A DNA stretch of 57,623 nt from Spirochaetia bacterium (GCA_900767955.1 CAAGBC010000015.1:1-57623); one strand, 5' to 3'. Shown: positions 7,486 through 14,629, counted from the first letter of the stretch. Notes: generated by a model from the letters alone, not told the origin. Numbers and translations are program-made.

Positions 7486-8718
7486 CTAGTTTTCTTCCAT
7501 CAACCAATCCAAGGCATTTTTGCGGATAATTCCGTCGTAATCTGCTTCGGGGTCATCATCCAGTGTTAAAAGCATTTTGGGATAACTATCTTTTACAGTT
7601 TGCAAAGAGCGAAGTTCTCGTTTTAGAGTGTTTTCATCTCGGACAGTTGCTGCAACTTGAATGTAAGTATTACCTTGGGAATTTTGAGCGACAAAATCAA
7701 TTTCCATATCATCAATTTTTCCAACATAGACGGAATAACCTCGGCGAAGAAGTTCCAGATAAATTACATTTTCAAGGATATGCCCAACGTCCATTGATTT
7801 TTTTCCAAGCATAAAATTTCTTAGTCCAATATCTGTAACATAGTATTTTTCAAGGCTTTTTAAATATTCTTTCCCTTTGATGTTATAACGATTGGCAGAA
7901 TACACAATAAAACTTTCTTCAAGGGAAGTTACATATTTTTCTATTGTTTTTGAATCAGATTTTCGCCCGTTGGATGTAAGTGTGTCGGCAATTTTTTTTG
8001 AAGAAAGTTCAGAACCAATATTATCAAAAAGAAATTGAGTTACGCTTTTTAACACATTTGTATCTGCAATCTTTTTTCTGTCGATGATGTCTTTTACCAA
8101 GATTGTATTGTAAATCCCTTCAAGATAGGCATTTATTTCTTGCGGCGTTTGTAATAATTCAAGAACATAGGGAAAAGAACTTGTTTCTACATATTGTCTG
8201 TAAGCCGAAGAAAGATTTTTTGATTGATTTGTAGCTTTAACAAATTCCTTAAATGAAAAAGGAAGCATTTTTATTTCTACATAACGACCGCTGATAAGTG
8301 TTGCAATTTCACTTGAAAGCAAAGATGAATTTGAACCTGTAAGATAAAGGTCAACATTATCTTTTATATAAAGACTATCCACAACTTCCGGAAAATCTTC
8401 TACACGCTGAATTTCATCTAAAAAAATGTAATTCATTTTTGATGTAAGTCGTTGTTTTATATAATCATAGAGAGACTCTGGATTTCTTAATGATTTATTT
8501 TCGTAATCTTCAAAATTGATAAAAATGATTTGATTTTCTTCAACGCCATTATCTAAAAGTTCATCTCTAAACATTTCCAAAACAGTTGATTTTCCACAGC
8601 GTCTAATTCCCGTAACAATTTTGATGAGCTTTTTGTGTTTTAAATTTCTTAATCGTTCAAGATATTCTTCACGAGGAATTCTTTTGCTATCAATTTGGAT
8701 ACTTTGATTTTTATTCAT
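7486..8718 (-). CDS. AAA ATPase with DUF4143 C-terminal domain
   Basis: A protein of 410 residues starting MNKNQSIQIDSKRIPREEYL. Walker A is VTGIRRCGKSTVLEMF near residue 40, Walker B is YIFLDEIQRVEDFPE, and TGSNSSLLS is sensor 1, as in the AAA_14 family. The C-terminal half (VGHILENVIYLELLRRGYSV, DFVAQNSQGNTYIQVA) is the DUF4143 domain, which keeps the D...QxA nuclease-like pattern. These proteins are widespread in gut bacteria and their role is unsettled. An alternative TTG start lies six codons upstream. The upstream region carries a perfect 13-bp inverted repeat that overlaps the expected promoter. Confidence 0.88.
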   Translation of the reverse strand: MNKNQSIQIDSKRIPREEYLERLRNLKHKKLIKIVTGIRRCGKSTVLEMFRDELLDNGVEENQIIFINFEDYENKSLRNPESLYDYIKQRLTSKMNYIFLDEIQRVEDFPEVVDSLYIKDNVDLYLTGSNSSLLSSEIATLISGRYVEIKMLPFSFKEFVKATNQSKNLSSAYRQYVETSSFPYVLELLQTPQEINAYLEGIYNTILVKDIIDRKKIADTNVLKSVTQFLFDNIGSELSSKKIADTLTSNGRKSDSKTIEKYVTSLEESFIVYSANRYNIKGKEYLKSLEKYYVTDIGLRNFMLGKKSMDVGHILENVIYLELLRRGYSVYVGKIDDMEIDFVAQNSQGNTYIQVAATVRDENTLKRELRSLQTVKDSYPKMLLTLDDDPEADYDGIIRKNALDWLMEEN

Positions 8719-8729
8719 AATTAGATTGT

Positions 8730-8786
8730 ATTCCAAAAACTTTCAGAAATCAAGAAGTTTTTGGAATACATTCCGAAAACTTTCTG
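8730..8786. repeat. Inverted repeat and third half-site upstream of the DUF4143 ATPase gene
   Basis: ATTCCAAAAACTT (8730-8742) and its exact complement (8755-8767) form 13-bp arms with a 12-base gap. A third copy, ATTCCGAAAACTTTCTG (8770-8786), repeats the first arm with two changes. The cluster starts 11 bases before the ATG of the ATPase gene. Three related half-sites in this position suggest an operator; a structural role in the mRNA leader is the alternative. Confidence 0.55.
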
Positions 8787-8828
8787 CAAAAAAAACAGCT
8801 ATTATCCCTTTGGAGTTTATTTCCTACA

Positions 8829-9614
8829 TTAAGCGCTTTTGTATTCAAACATGCGATACATTTTTTTGGAAAAACTGCCGCCGAATATGGTTTTGAATAT
8901 AAATTTTTCTATGCCGCAAAGTTCATTTATGAAATTATCTGGTGTCATGTTGTGTTCTTTTACGAACTTAAATTTTTCGCTGTCAAATATTGATGGGGTG
9001 TCTGTTCCGTAAACTTTTGTAACACCGACTTCGTTAATCGGATTTTTATACTTTGAGATTTTTGCCGCCATTGTGGTGTAACAATCCATCAACAGCACAA
9101 CTTTTTCAAAATGATTATTTAATGCCGAAAATAAATTTTTTATTTCATCGTGGGCAAGATACATACTTATGCCTTCAAAAATAACTACTGCTACTTTAGC
9201 CTCTGGAATTTCCGAAAGCCAATCAGGTTTTCTTGCATCTCCTACAAGCATTTTGTAATTTTCGTTTTCTGCATAATACAACTTGCGTTCGCTAATAACT
9301 TCAGGAAAATCTATGTCATACCATTTGTGCAAATTGTCACCAATTCTTAAAACGCGACTGTCCATTCCGCAACCGATATGAAGTACAATTGCGTCAGGAT
9401 TTTCTTCCATTTGTTCTTTTGCCCAGCAATCGTAAACAGCGGCTCGCATTCCCATAAAATACGCAAGCCATTTTGACTTTGATTTGCCTTTTAAAGGGAA
9501 GCCTTCTTTGTTCCAGATTTCTTCTGCCTTTTTGTCACGAAGAATAATTCCTTTTTTGCTGACATAAGCTTTTCCGTACAAGGGAATATACATAGTTTTG
9601 TTTATGCTGTTCAT
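8829..9614 (-). CDS. LCM/PPM1-family SAM methyltransferase
   Basis: A protein of 261 residues starting MNSINKTMYIPLYGKAYVSK, with AAGGA seven bases before the ATG at 9614. VLHIGCGMDSRVLRIG is the motif I of the leucine carboxyl methyltransferase family (PF04072, the same fold as TcmP-like O-methyltransferases), followed by WYDIDFPEVISERK, VGDARKPDW and VVIFEGISMYL, all characteristic. The bacterial members are thought to methylate small polyketide or carboxylate substrates; the acceptor here is unknown. The gene stands alone, with a hairpin-rich region downstream. Confidence 0.84.
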   Translation of the reverse strand: MNSINKTMYIPLYGKAYVSKKGIILRDKKAEEIWNKEGFPLKGKSKSKWLAYFMGMRAAVYDCWAKEQMEENPDAIVLHIGCGMDSRVLRIGDNLHKWYDIDFPEVISERKLYYAENENYKMLVGDARKPDWLSEIPEAKVAVVIFEGISMYLAHDEIKNLFSALNNHFEKVVLLMDCYTTMAAKISKYKNPINEVGVTKVYGTDTPSIFDSEKFKFVKEHNMTPDNFINELCGIEKFIFKTIFGGSFSKKMYRMFEYKSA

Positions 9615-9675
9615 TTTGGTTTCCTTCAACTTTTAGATTTGATAATGATTGGACTTTGTAATTGGTTGAATTTTG

Positions 9676-9681
9676 TATACT
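9676..9681 (+). promoter_or_regulatory. Possible -10 box of the small toxin transcript
   Basis: TATACT lies 114 bases upstream of the small peptide ATG. No -35 box with ideal spacing was found (TTGGAC at 9649 is 21 bp away, TTGTAA at 9656 is 14 bp away). The placement leaves a leader of just over 100 nt that contains the 5' segments able to pair with the 3' end. Confidence 0.3.
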
Positions 9682-9732
9682 TTACAGAATGAAAGTTGTT
9701 GTTTATAATGAAATTGCACTCGTTGGCAATGT

Positions 9733-9955
9733 GCGACTTTGTCTCCAACTCTACCAATCGAAAGATTGGAATATGAAAGTAGGAGGCTAAGCAAGATGAC
9801 AATTTACGAAATTATTTCGATTGCAATTAACCTTGCAATTTTGTTACTTGAATTACTTAGTTACCTCCGCAATAGCAGAAGTAATAAAGAGTAAAAAATA
9901 AGTCGCCAATGTGCTGGAACCACTCTTGGCGACTGACCATAATTTAGTGGAGACA
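9733..9955 (+). ncRNA. Structured toxin mRNA with long-range 5'-3' pairing
   Basis: In the leader GCGACTT (9733-9739) is complementary to AAGTCGC (9900-9906), and directly next to it TGTCTCCA (9740-9747) is exactly complementary to TGGAGACA (9948-9955). The two pairings enclose the small peptide gene. Local hairpin AGTCGCCAA (9901-9909) with TTGGCGACT (9926-9934) competes with the first. Mutually exclusive 5'-3' pairing that masks translation of the full-length mRNA is a hallmark of type I toxin messages such as hok and fst. The pairing is seen in sequence; the function is inferred. Confidence 0.45.
9796..9894 (+). CDS. Small hydrophobic peptide, putative type I (holin-like) toxin
   Basis: A 32-residue protein, MTIYEIISIAINLAILLLEL then LSYLRNSRSNKE: one transmembrane helix followed by a basic tail. 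A strong AGGAGG lies nine bases before the ATG. The opening M-T-x-Y-E followed by a hydrophobic helix is like the Firmicute holin-like toxin family (Hol-Tox, PF16935). The downstream hairpin and the terminator with the run of T also match the layout of those loci. Membrane toxins of this type depolarise the membrane and are silenced by an antisense RNA; such an RNA would read from the minus strand over 9895-9990. It is plus-strand in a minus-strand zone and was probably acquired. Confidence 0.6.
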   Translation: MTIYEIISIAINLAILLLELLSYLRNSRSNKE

Positions 9956-9986
9956 GACCGTTTGCTAACGGGTGCCTCTTTTTTTT
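9950..9986 (+). terminator. Rho-independent terminator of the small toxin gene
   Basis: An imperfect stem (GACCGTT against AACGGGT, with outer GAG/CTC) closes on the loop TGCT and is followed by eight T. It ends the plus-strand transcript 92 bases after the peptide stop codon. Confidence 0.65.
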
Positions 9987-10024
9987 AATATACATCTGCT
10001 TGTTGATTTTTGCAAGCCGAAGCA

Positions 10025-10486
10025 CTAATTTTTTTCGTAATAAACGATATCCATGCGGTCGTTGATTTTTTCTGTAACGCCGGTTTTTTTGTAGCCCAGT
10101 TTTTCGTACAAATAGCAGTTTCCTGTTTCTTGCAAAATTGTATCAAGACACCAATTGTCGCTGCCGTGGATTTTTTCTATTTCTTCAAAAGTTTTTTGTG
10201 CAAGCCCTTTACCGCGAAATTCTTTCATTATAAAAATTGGTGCGATTCGTTTTCTTGAACCGTCGTTTCTGTGAACAACTCGCACAGCCCCGACTAAAGC
10301 GTCATCATCATAAATAAAATAAAAATATGTGAAGTTGTCTAAAAGTTTTGCTTTGATTTTTTCTACTGGTTCATTTGCGGGGCTGGTTTCATAATCTTGG
10401 TATTTTTCCAGCAAATCGGCAAAAGCTTCTTTTTGCATTTTCCATATTTTTTCACAGTCGTTTATGTTTGCACGAATAAGTTTCAT
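10025..10486 (-). CDS. GNAT N-acetyltransferase
   Basis: A protein of 153 residues, MKLIRANINDCEKIWKMQ. The acetyl-CoA loop is FIMKEFRGKGLAQKTFEEIE (R-G-K-G-x-A) and the C-terminus has CYLYEKLGYKKTG, as in Acetyltransf_1 enzymes. GGAG precedes the ATG by eight bases. The substrate is unknown. It is convergent with the small toxin gene and lies 118 bases from the NUDIX gene with an inverted-repeat element between them. Confidence 0.84.
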   Translation of the reverse strand: MKLIRANINDCEKIWKMQKEAFADLLEKYQDYETSPANEPVEKIKAKLLDNFTYFYFIYDDDALVGAVRVVHRNDGSRKRIAPIFIMKEFRGKGLAQKTFEEIEKIHGSDNWCLDTILQETGNCYLYEKLGYKKTGVTEKINDRMDIVYYEKN

Positions 10487-10570
10487 GATATTATCTCCGC
10501 TGTATCTATCCTATTCATTTTAAATTCCCTTCATAAAATTCAAATTCATGCATGTTTCAATCTCTTCACA

Positions 10571-10605
10571 AGACTGAAAGTTTCGTTTTTTAAAGTTGGA
10601 ATATG
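10571..10605 (-). repeat. Degenerate copy of the intergenic repeat family (element 4)
   Basis: Immediately 3' of the NUDIX stop codon the minus strand reads ATTCCAACTTTAAAAAACG followed by AAACTTTCAG. It keeps the ends of the elements at 14434-14478 and 15600-15633 (ATTCCAA or ATTGCAA at one side, GAAACTT and TCAG at the other) but has lost the central TCTAAC. It is the weakest member of the family. Confidence 0.4.
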
Positions 10606-11106
10606 CTACCTTATATATCCCATTTTTACAAAATAATCATGATAACGTTTTCTTTGTATATCAATCATTTCATTTGAATTTACAAATGCGATGAAGTCCT
10701 TTTCAGAAATCCATTTGTACGACATTGTTTCGCCTTTTTGAAGGGTGATTGATGTCTTGTCGCAATCAGTTACACATAGGAAACAGTAGTATATAGTGTC
10801 GTGTGAAATATAACAACTAATTTCCTGTAAATCATTAGAATAAATCCCTGTTTCTTCTAACAATTCTCTCATAGCACACGAAACCTTATCCTCGCCCTTT
10901 AATGCCGAACCGCCTGCCGTTGCCTCATAATACCCTCCATAGTTAGACTTTTGTGTATCTCTTCTCATAAGCAAATAATCCCCATCAATGTGTCTAACCA
11001 AAATCTCACTCACAAGATGATACAATCCCTTTGGTATTGGTTTCCCTCGTACCAAATCGTGGTTAGCCAAAGTTCCATCTATCATGTATCCGTCCCAAAT
11101 CTCCAT
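10606..11106 (-). CDS. NUDIX hydrolase
   Basis: A protein of 166 residues from the ATG at 11106, eight bases after GGAGG. The Nudix box runs from GSALKGEDKVSCAMRELLEE to TG, matching G-x5-E-x7-R-E-x2-E-E-x-G and following ATAG. The start MEIWDGYMIDGTLANHDLVR resembles the isopentenyl-diphosphate isomerase-like/YfcD group of NUDIX proteins, which often act on nucleoside diphosphate derivatives. Sequence style and the GGAGG site look more Firmicute than the core genes of this window. It follows the membrane-anchored hydrolase gene with an inverted-repeat element between. Confidence 0.87.
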   Translation of the reverse strand: MEIWDGYMIDGTLANHDLVRGKPIPKGLYHLVSEILVRHIDGDYLLMRRDTQKSNYGGYYEATAGGSALKGEDKVSCAMRELLEETGIYSNDLQEISCYISHDTIYYCFLCVTDCDKTSITLQKGETMSYKWISEKDFIAFVNSNEMIDIQRKRYHDYFVKMGYIR

Positions 11107-11118
11107 GATATTCACCTC

Positions 11119-11183
11119 CAAATTCAAGTTTATCTAACAGTTACACAAATTGGAATTTGACACTCCACCAAACTAAAATTTGT
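11119..11183 (-). repeat. Intergenic inverted-repeat element (element 1, two-part)
   Basis: It lies between the hydrolase stop (11192) and the NUDIX RBS. Part B (11119-11159) has outer arms CAAATTC/GAATTTG with an extra unpaired C in one arm and an inner TCTAAC-GTTAC palindrome. Part A (11161-11183) reads ACAAATTTTAGTTTGGTGG on the minus strand and recurs behind the gene at 12889. ACAAATT of part A can also pair with AATTTGT of part B. It is one of five related elements, all 3' of minus-strand genes. Confidence 0.6.
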
Positions 11184-11191
11184 ACCTATTT

Positions 11192-12310
11192 TTATTCTGT
11201 TTCCAATATCTTCTCGAACAATTTAGCCGCATCTTCCGGCTCCTCAAATATAGGACTATGTGCCGAATGTTCAAACACATAGAATTCTTTTATAGGTGAC
11301 TCAATCTGTTTATAATACTCATATTGCAAATCAAAACAGCATGTATAGTCATGTTTGCCTGCAAAAAAATAAATAGGAATCTGTAAAGAAGTCACTTCAT
11401 TAAAAGCATTAAAATGCGTGGCATCCCTCACAACCGGAAATTGGGTAGCCATCCTTTTCCCTCTCCAAATATTTATTCTTTCTTCCCATGTATATGCCTT
11501 GCATTTCAGACTTGGCAAAAAAATGCCAGTAATTACAGAGTCCATATCCCTTGTTGTTCCAACGCCCAATTCATGCATAGCAGTATCACGCAAAGAAGAC
11601 GAAAAATATTTTGTATACATTTCATCAGATTCTCGAATCGGATAATTCTCAAATTTTCCAACCTTTTTGGCATTACCCAGTTGCTCATATTGCGCTTTCA
11701 TATAATCATATGCCATATATTCAGACTCTGTCTGATTACAAATCTGTGCCATTGCCATATATGCATTATAATACTCCGGATGTTGCTGTACTGTTTTAAT
11801 GGCAATGTATGTTCCAAACGAGTGTCCCATAATATATATTTTTTCCTTTTCGAACCTTTCAGACAAATATTTGCTTACCTCAACAATATCGGATATATAC
11901 TTTTCAGTAGTCATTTCTTCAGTTTTGATATCAGAACTGTAGGACAACCCAGTTCCCCTATATTCCAAGTAGCAAACCACAAAATTATCAGCAAGACTGG
12001 AGGGATACATATATTCCAGTAAATATTCCGGAATTCCGGGACCGCCTCCGCAAACCAGCAAAACCGGATTACTAATATCCTTTGCTATAATAATCATTCC
12101 AAGTTTTCCATCTTTAACTTCCAAATAACATTTTTCAGCTATGCTATTCTCAATAACTTCTCCATTTTCATCGTAAAATTGAGATATCTTTCCCTTACTT
12201 GGTGGAAAAACAATAAAAATCAACATCAACAAAGTTACAACAATCACGGAAACTCCTATTATCATTTTAGATACTCTCTTTCTTTTCTTATATATCACCA
12301 ATTCAATCAA
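11192..12310 (-). CDS. Membrane-anchored alpha/beta hydrolase
   Basis: A protein of up to 372 residues. An N-terminal basic segment KKRKR is followed by one membrane helix (residues about 16-36, MIIGVSVIVVTLLMLIFIVF), so the catalytic domain is outside the membrane. The domain has LVCGGGPGIPEYLL, EYRGTGLSYSS, the elbow IMGHSFGTYIAIKTV (G-x-S-x-G), AGKHDYTCCF and EHSAHSPIFEEPE with the catalytic His, as in proline iminopeptidase-like proteins. The frame opens at a TTG without a clear RBS; the true start may be GTG at 12298 or ATG at 12265. It looks Firmicute-like and probably came with its neighbours. Confidence 0.8.
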   Translation of the reverse strand: MIELVIYKKRKRVSKMIIGVSVIVVTLLMLIFIVFPPSKGKISQFYDENGEVIENSIAEKCYLEVKDGKLGMIIIAKDISNPVLLVCGGGPGIPEYLLEYMYPSSLADNFVVCYLEYRGTGLSYSSDIKTEEMTTEKYISDIVEVSKYLSERFEKEKIYIMGHSFGTYIAIKTVQQHPEYYNAYMAMAQICNQTESEYMAYDYMKAQYEQLGNAKKVGKFENYPIRESDEMYTKYFSSSLRDTAMHELGVGTTRDMDSVITGIFLPSLKCKAYTWEERINIWRGKRMATQFPVVRDATHFNAFNEVTSLQIPIYFFAGKHDYTCCFDLQYEYYKQIESPIKEFYVFEHSAHSPIFEEPEDAAKLFEKILETE

Positions 12311-12378
12311 AAACGAAATTTGACTTTTTCTTTTTTCTCTCTATTATATCATACATCACTTCATTAATTACACATTTT

Positions 12379-12501
12379 TCAATCCATTATATTTTGGTAC
12401 ATTCCGTCTTCATCTTTCAGTCGTATCTTCATCGGAATAATTTTACCATCCATAGTATGTGTACACATAACATCAATTTTATTATTATCTTTTTCACTCA
12501 T
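12379..12501 (-). CDS. Small protein, 40 residues, possibly truncated
   Basis: The frame reads MSEKDNNKIDVMCTHTMDGK and ends KDEDGMYQNIMD, with GAGG eight bases before the ATG. I do not recognise the family. The CTHTMDGKIIPMKIRLKDEDG segment looks like the N-terminal half of a somewhat longer small protein found on Firmicute accessory elements, so the gene may be cut short. It overlaps the preceding 28-codon frame by eight bases, which suggests coupling. Confidence 0.4.
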   Translation of the reverse strand: MSEKDNNKIDVMCTHTMDGKIIPMKIRLKDEDGMYQNIMD

Positions 12502-12580
12502 AACAACTACCTCTCATGTAGATATCGCAGAACATCTGTTCGATATTTGTAAAGTGCTTTTCTATCAAAAATTTTTCCAT
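12494..12580 (-). CDS. Very small ORF, 28 residues
   Basis: It reads MEKFLIEKHFTNIEQMFCDI then YMRGSCYE. The ribosome-binding site (GAGAAAAG) is weak. The frame overlaps the next small gene by eight bases in the manner of coupled genes. The amphipathic composition is protein-like, but the length gives little statistical support. It could be a leader peptide or the remains of a longer gene. Confidence 0.3.
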   Translation of the reverse strand: MEKFLIEKHFTNIEQMFCDIYMRGSCYE

Positions 12581-12632
12581 TCTTTTCTCAATTACTCAGC
12601 TTGCATTAAAATTTATCGCTTCATTACCACTC

Positions 12633-12675
12633 ACGTCACCCTCTGCAAGCGACAGAAGCGACGAAGAAGTGACGT
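12633..12675. repeat. GC-richer inverted repeat in the 12.3-12.9 kb gap
   Basis: ACGTCAC (12633-12639) and GTGACGT (12669-12675) are exact complements around a segment containing GACAGAAGCGACGAAGAA. It is richer in G and C than the surrounding DNA. Apart from this, the two tiny frames and the terminator, the 578-base gap from 12311 to 12888 shows nothing recognisable. Confidence 0.4.
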
Positions 12676-12815
12676 AATTGTCTGCTGTTGCTTTCTAGTA
12701 TAATTTTATAAAGATAAGTCATGTACAAGTTTTATCCAAGTAATAACATTTACTTATAGATAAATCTTATTTTGCGTAGGATATACTTTCTGTTCCGGTC
12801 TAACACACAAAACAA

Positions 12816-12843
12816 TCCCTATCACATTGAATTGTGATAGGGA
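12816..12843 (-). terminator. Rho-independent terminator after the DUF6544 gene
   Basis: Perfect 11-bp arms TCCCTATCACA and TGTGATAGGGA enclose a six-base loop. On the minus strand the stem is followed by TTGTTTTGTG. It lies 45 bases past the stop of the gene ending at 12889. Confidence 0.75.
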
Positions 12844-12866
12844 CTACTTCATTGCTTATTATATAT

Positions 12867-12887
12867 CTTCGCCAAACTGAAATTTGT
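12867..12887 (-). repeat. Half copy of the intergenic repeat (part A)
   Basis: Directly after the TGA of the DUF6544 gene the minus strand reads ACAAATTTCAGTTTGGCGAAG. The same box with two changes lies behind the gene at 11192 (ACAAATTTTAGTTTGGTGGAG). Part B of the element is missing here. Confidence 0.5.
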
Positions 12888-12888
12888 C

Positions 12889-13758
12889 TCACTCATTATA
12901 TGATACTGTGCTGATTACACCATCGAAATAAACAAACTCTCCATCCGGATAATTCCATATTGCCTGAAATCTGGTTGGATACTTAATTCCATTTTCAGAA
13001 ACACAGTATTCACCACATACAGCAGACCACGGAATATATTCCATAATTCCATCTGTATTTGTCACTGCCCTATCATTTGTTGTAAACGATACATATTCAC
13101 ACTGCTCATTGAATGTAAAAATACCACTTGCTGTCTGACCGCCGTAACAAATGGTTGCTTTCACTTCATAATCACTGATTTCTTCAAAAGAAATATAATC
13201 CTTCAGTAAAATTGACGGTGCAAACATACACTCCGCAAGATATGTTGCCAAGCATGCTTTATCCATATCCGATCCCGTCTGGTCAAATAATGTTATTCCT
13301 TTTGCAATAACTCCCTTCATACCACCAATGCCATTTTGATAATAGTCGTATCCCTCGAAAGGTATACCAAACATACTACTGTCAATCAAAGCCATTCTGG
13401 ATGGTTCCGACACAAAATTATATTGTGTATAATCGATTTTTAATATCGGTCCGGTTCTCCCCTGCATAAAATTCACATCCCGGTACTCCATTTTTAAATA
13501 ACTCATTTTAGGTGTTCCGATATATCCACAATGTTCTATATATTTCTGAATTGCAATTGGCAAGTGTGAAAATTCTTCCACCTCAAACACATCTCCCGGT
13601 TCCAGAAGCTGAATATCCTTTTTCAGTGCCTCTATGTCTTTAGAAAAAGACTGTTTTATTGGTGAGTATGGAATATTAAACCATATTAAAGTTACACCAA
13701 CAATAACTAACAATATTCCAATTGTAACATACATTTTATTTTTCCTCACTTTTGTCAT
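12889..13758 (-). CDS. DUF6544-type membrane-anchored protein
   Basis: A protein of 289 residues with an N-terminal membrane helix after a basic stretch (KVRKNKMYVTIGILLVIVGV). Features typical of DUF6544 are SHLPIAIQKYIEHCG, a long run of aromatic-rich strands (YLKMEYRDVNFMQ, DYTQYNF), FAPSILL and the C-terminal YPTRFQAIWNYPDGEFVYFD. The family has no established function. It is followed by a terminator and preceded by the MarR gene and an in-frame tail. MarR plus DUF6544 may be regulator and target. The family call is from memory of the pattern. Confidence 0.65.
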   Translation of the reverse strand: MTKVRKNKMYVTIGILLVIVGVTLIWFNIPYSPIKQSFSKDIEALKKDIQLLEPGDVFEVEEFSHLPIAIQKYIEHCGYIGTPKMSYLKMEYRDVNFMQGRTGPILKIDYTQYNFVSEPSRMALIDSSMFGIPFEGYDYYQNGIGGMKGVIAKGITLFDQTGSDMDKACLATYLAECMFAPSILLKDYISFEEISDYEVKATICYGGQTASGIFTFNEQCEYVSFTTNDRAVTNTDGIMEYIPWSAVCGEYCVSENGIKYPTRFQAIWNYPDGEFVYFDGVISTVSYNE

Positions 13759-13766
13759 ACTATCTA

Positions 13767-13862
13767 TTATCCTTCTAACAAGTACTTTATAAGCGGTTCT
13801 GCATATTCCTTAGCTTTAATATCATAGGAACTTTTTATAGCCTGTGCAAAGCCTTCTTCTGC
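13767..13862 (-). pseudogene. In-frame coding tail behind the MarR gene
   Basis: Directly after the TAA of the MarR gene, in the same frame, 31 more codons read like protein: AEEGFAQAIKSSYDIKAKEY then AEPLIKYLLEG, and end at another TAA. There is no start codon or RBS. It looks like the C-terminus of a different protein fused behind marR by deletion, or less likely a MarR-operon protein entered by stop-codon readthrough. Confidence 0.4.
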
Positions 13863-14333
13863 TTAAATCAATTTTAAATTATCCTCAATCTGCACAATGG
13901 TCTGTATAGTAGTCTGTAACTGCTCATCAGACACTCCTTCAAACATTCTTTTCAAAAGCGTCATACTCATTTCATCGTTTTTCTCACAAAACTCCTCGCA
14001 ATATGGCGTAAGTTCAATACGTTGCTTTCTCTTATCCTGTTCATCCACAGAAATACTTACAAACCCCTTCTTCTCCAGTTTCAACAGTATCTGTTTCACA
14101 TTCTGATGAGAGCTACCCATAATTTCCGCTAACTCCTTAACTGTAGGAGGAGATTTGCACAAGTTGATACATATGATTGCAAAAAACTGTTTCCAACTAA
14201 TTTCTTTTATAGTACTGTCCGCCATTGCCTGAAATCTGTTCTCAAAGGCACTTAGCAATCCTAACAGAAAATAGGATGATTCAATGCCTGTAAAATTCAC
14301 TTTATCGCTTCTAATTACTTCCTTTAAATTCAT
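13863..14333 (-). CDS. MarR-family transcriptional regulator
   Basis: A protein of 156 residues starting MNLKEVIRSDKVNFTGIESS, with GGAGG five bases before the ATG at 14333. The winged helix is PPTVKELAEIMGSSHQNVKQ then ILLKLEKKGFVSISVDEQDKRKQRIELT, the MarR pattern with the D-x-R in the wing (DEQDKRK). It should bind the palindromes in its own promoter region and be released by a small ligand. It precedes the DUF6544 gene on the same strand. Related Clostridia proteins come to mind; I take it as acquired. Confidence 0.87.
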   Translation of the reverse strand: MNLKEVIRSDKVNFTGIESSYFLLGLLSAFENRFQAMADSTIKEISWKQFFAIICINLCKSPPTVKELAEIMGSSHQNVKQILLKLEKKGFVSISVDEQDKRKQRIELTPYCEEFCEKNDEMSMTLLKRMFEGVSDEQLQTTIQTIVQIEDNLKLI

Positions 14334-14346
14334 TACGCCCTCCAAT

Positions 14347-14385
14347 AGGTAATACATTACTTTATCTAAGGTAATATATTACCTT
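14347..14385. promoter_or_regulatory. MarR operator palindromes
   Basis: AAGGTAATATATTACCTT (14368-14385) is a perfect 18-bp palindrome, and a second, imperfect copy AGGTAATACATTACTT lies at 14347-14362 nearer the start codon. On the minus strand a TTGACA -35 (14391-14396) stands just upstream, so a repressor on the perfect palindrome would cover the -10 region. Autoregulation by the MarR protein is the expected meaning. Confidence 0.7.
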
Positions 14386-14401
14386 TTCTTTGTCAATAGA
14401 A

Positions 14402-14427
14402 AAAGACGGACAAAAATATCCGCCTTT
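14402..14427 (-). terminator. Rho-independent terminator upstream of marR
   Basis: On the minus strand AAAGGCGGA and TCCGTCTTT form a nine-pair stem with an eight-base loop and a run of five T overlapping its end. It closes the transcript from the gene ending at 14630 before the marR promoter. Confidence 0.6.
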
Positions 14428-14433
14428 AGCATA

Positions 14434-14478
14434 ACTGAAAATTCAAGTTTTTCTAACTGTTAGACATATTGGAATTTT
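14434..14478 (-). repeat. Intergenic inverted-repeat element (element 2)
   Basis: On the minus strand AAAATTC-C-AA and TTGAATTTT pair with one extrahelical C, around an inner palindrome TCTAAC-A-GTTAGA. It is nearly the same as part B at 11119-11159, including the extra base. It lies 3' of a 20-codon frame and of the membrane-protein gene at 14630-15004. Confidence 0.6.
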
Positions 14479-14538
14479 AATAAATCAATAATACCATTAT
14501 TTAATATCTTTTATAAAACAAATCGTGCTATTTCCAAA

Positions 14539-14601
14539 TTATTCTCCCAATTCTGTCGGTAAATCGTTCCAAAGTTCTGTTCGTGTTTTGTATTTTTTCA
14601 T
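14539..14601 (-). CDS. Micro-ORF, 20 residues
   Basis: MKKYKTRTELWNDLPTELGE, with AAGGA seven bases before the ATG. The good ribosome-binding site suggests translation, but it may be the surviving start of a truncated gene. Nothing else is recognisable in the 296 bases between 14334 and 14629 besides the operators, terminator and repeat already listed. Confidence 0.3.
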   Translation of the reverse strand: MKKYKTRTELWNDLPTELGE

Positions 14602-14629
14602 ATTAAATTCCTTTCTAATTAAAATTGTA

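Noticed and set aside
9721..9934. A tRNA or riboswitch in the 9.6-10.0 kb gap
   Set aside because: No cloverleaf or known aptamer pattern was found; the stems are explained by the toxin mRNA structure and its terminator.
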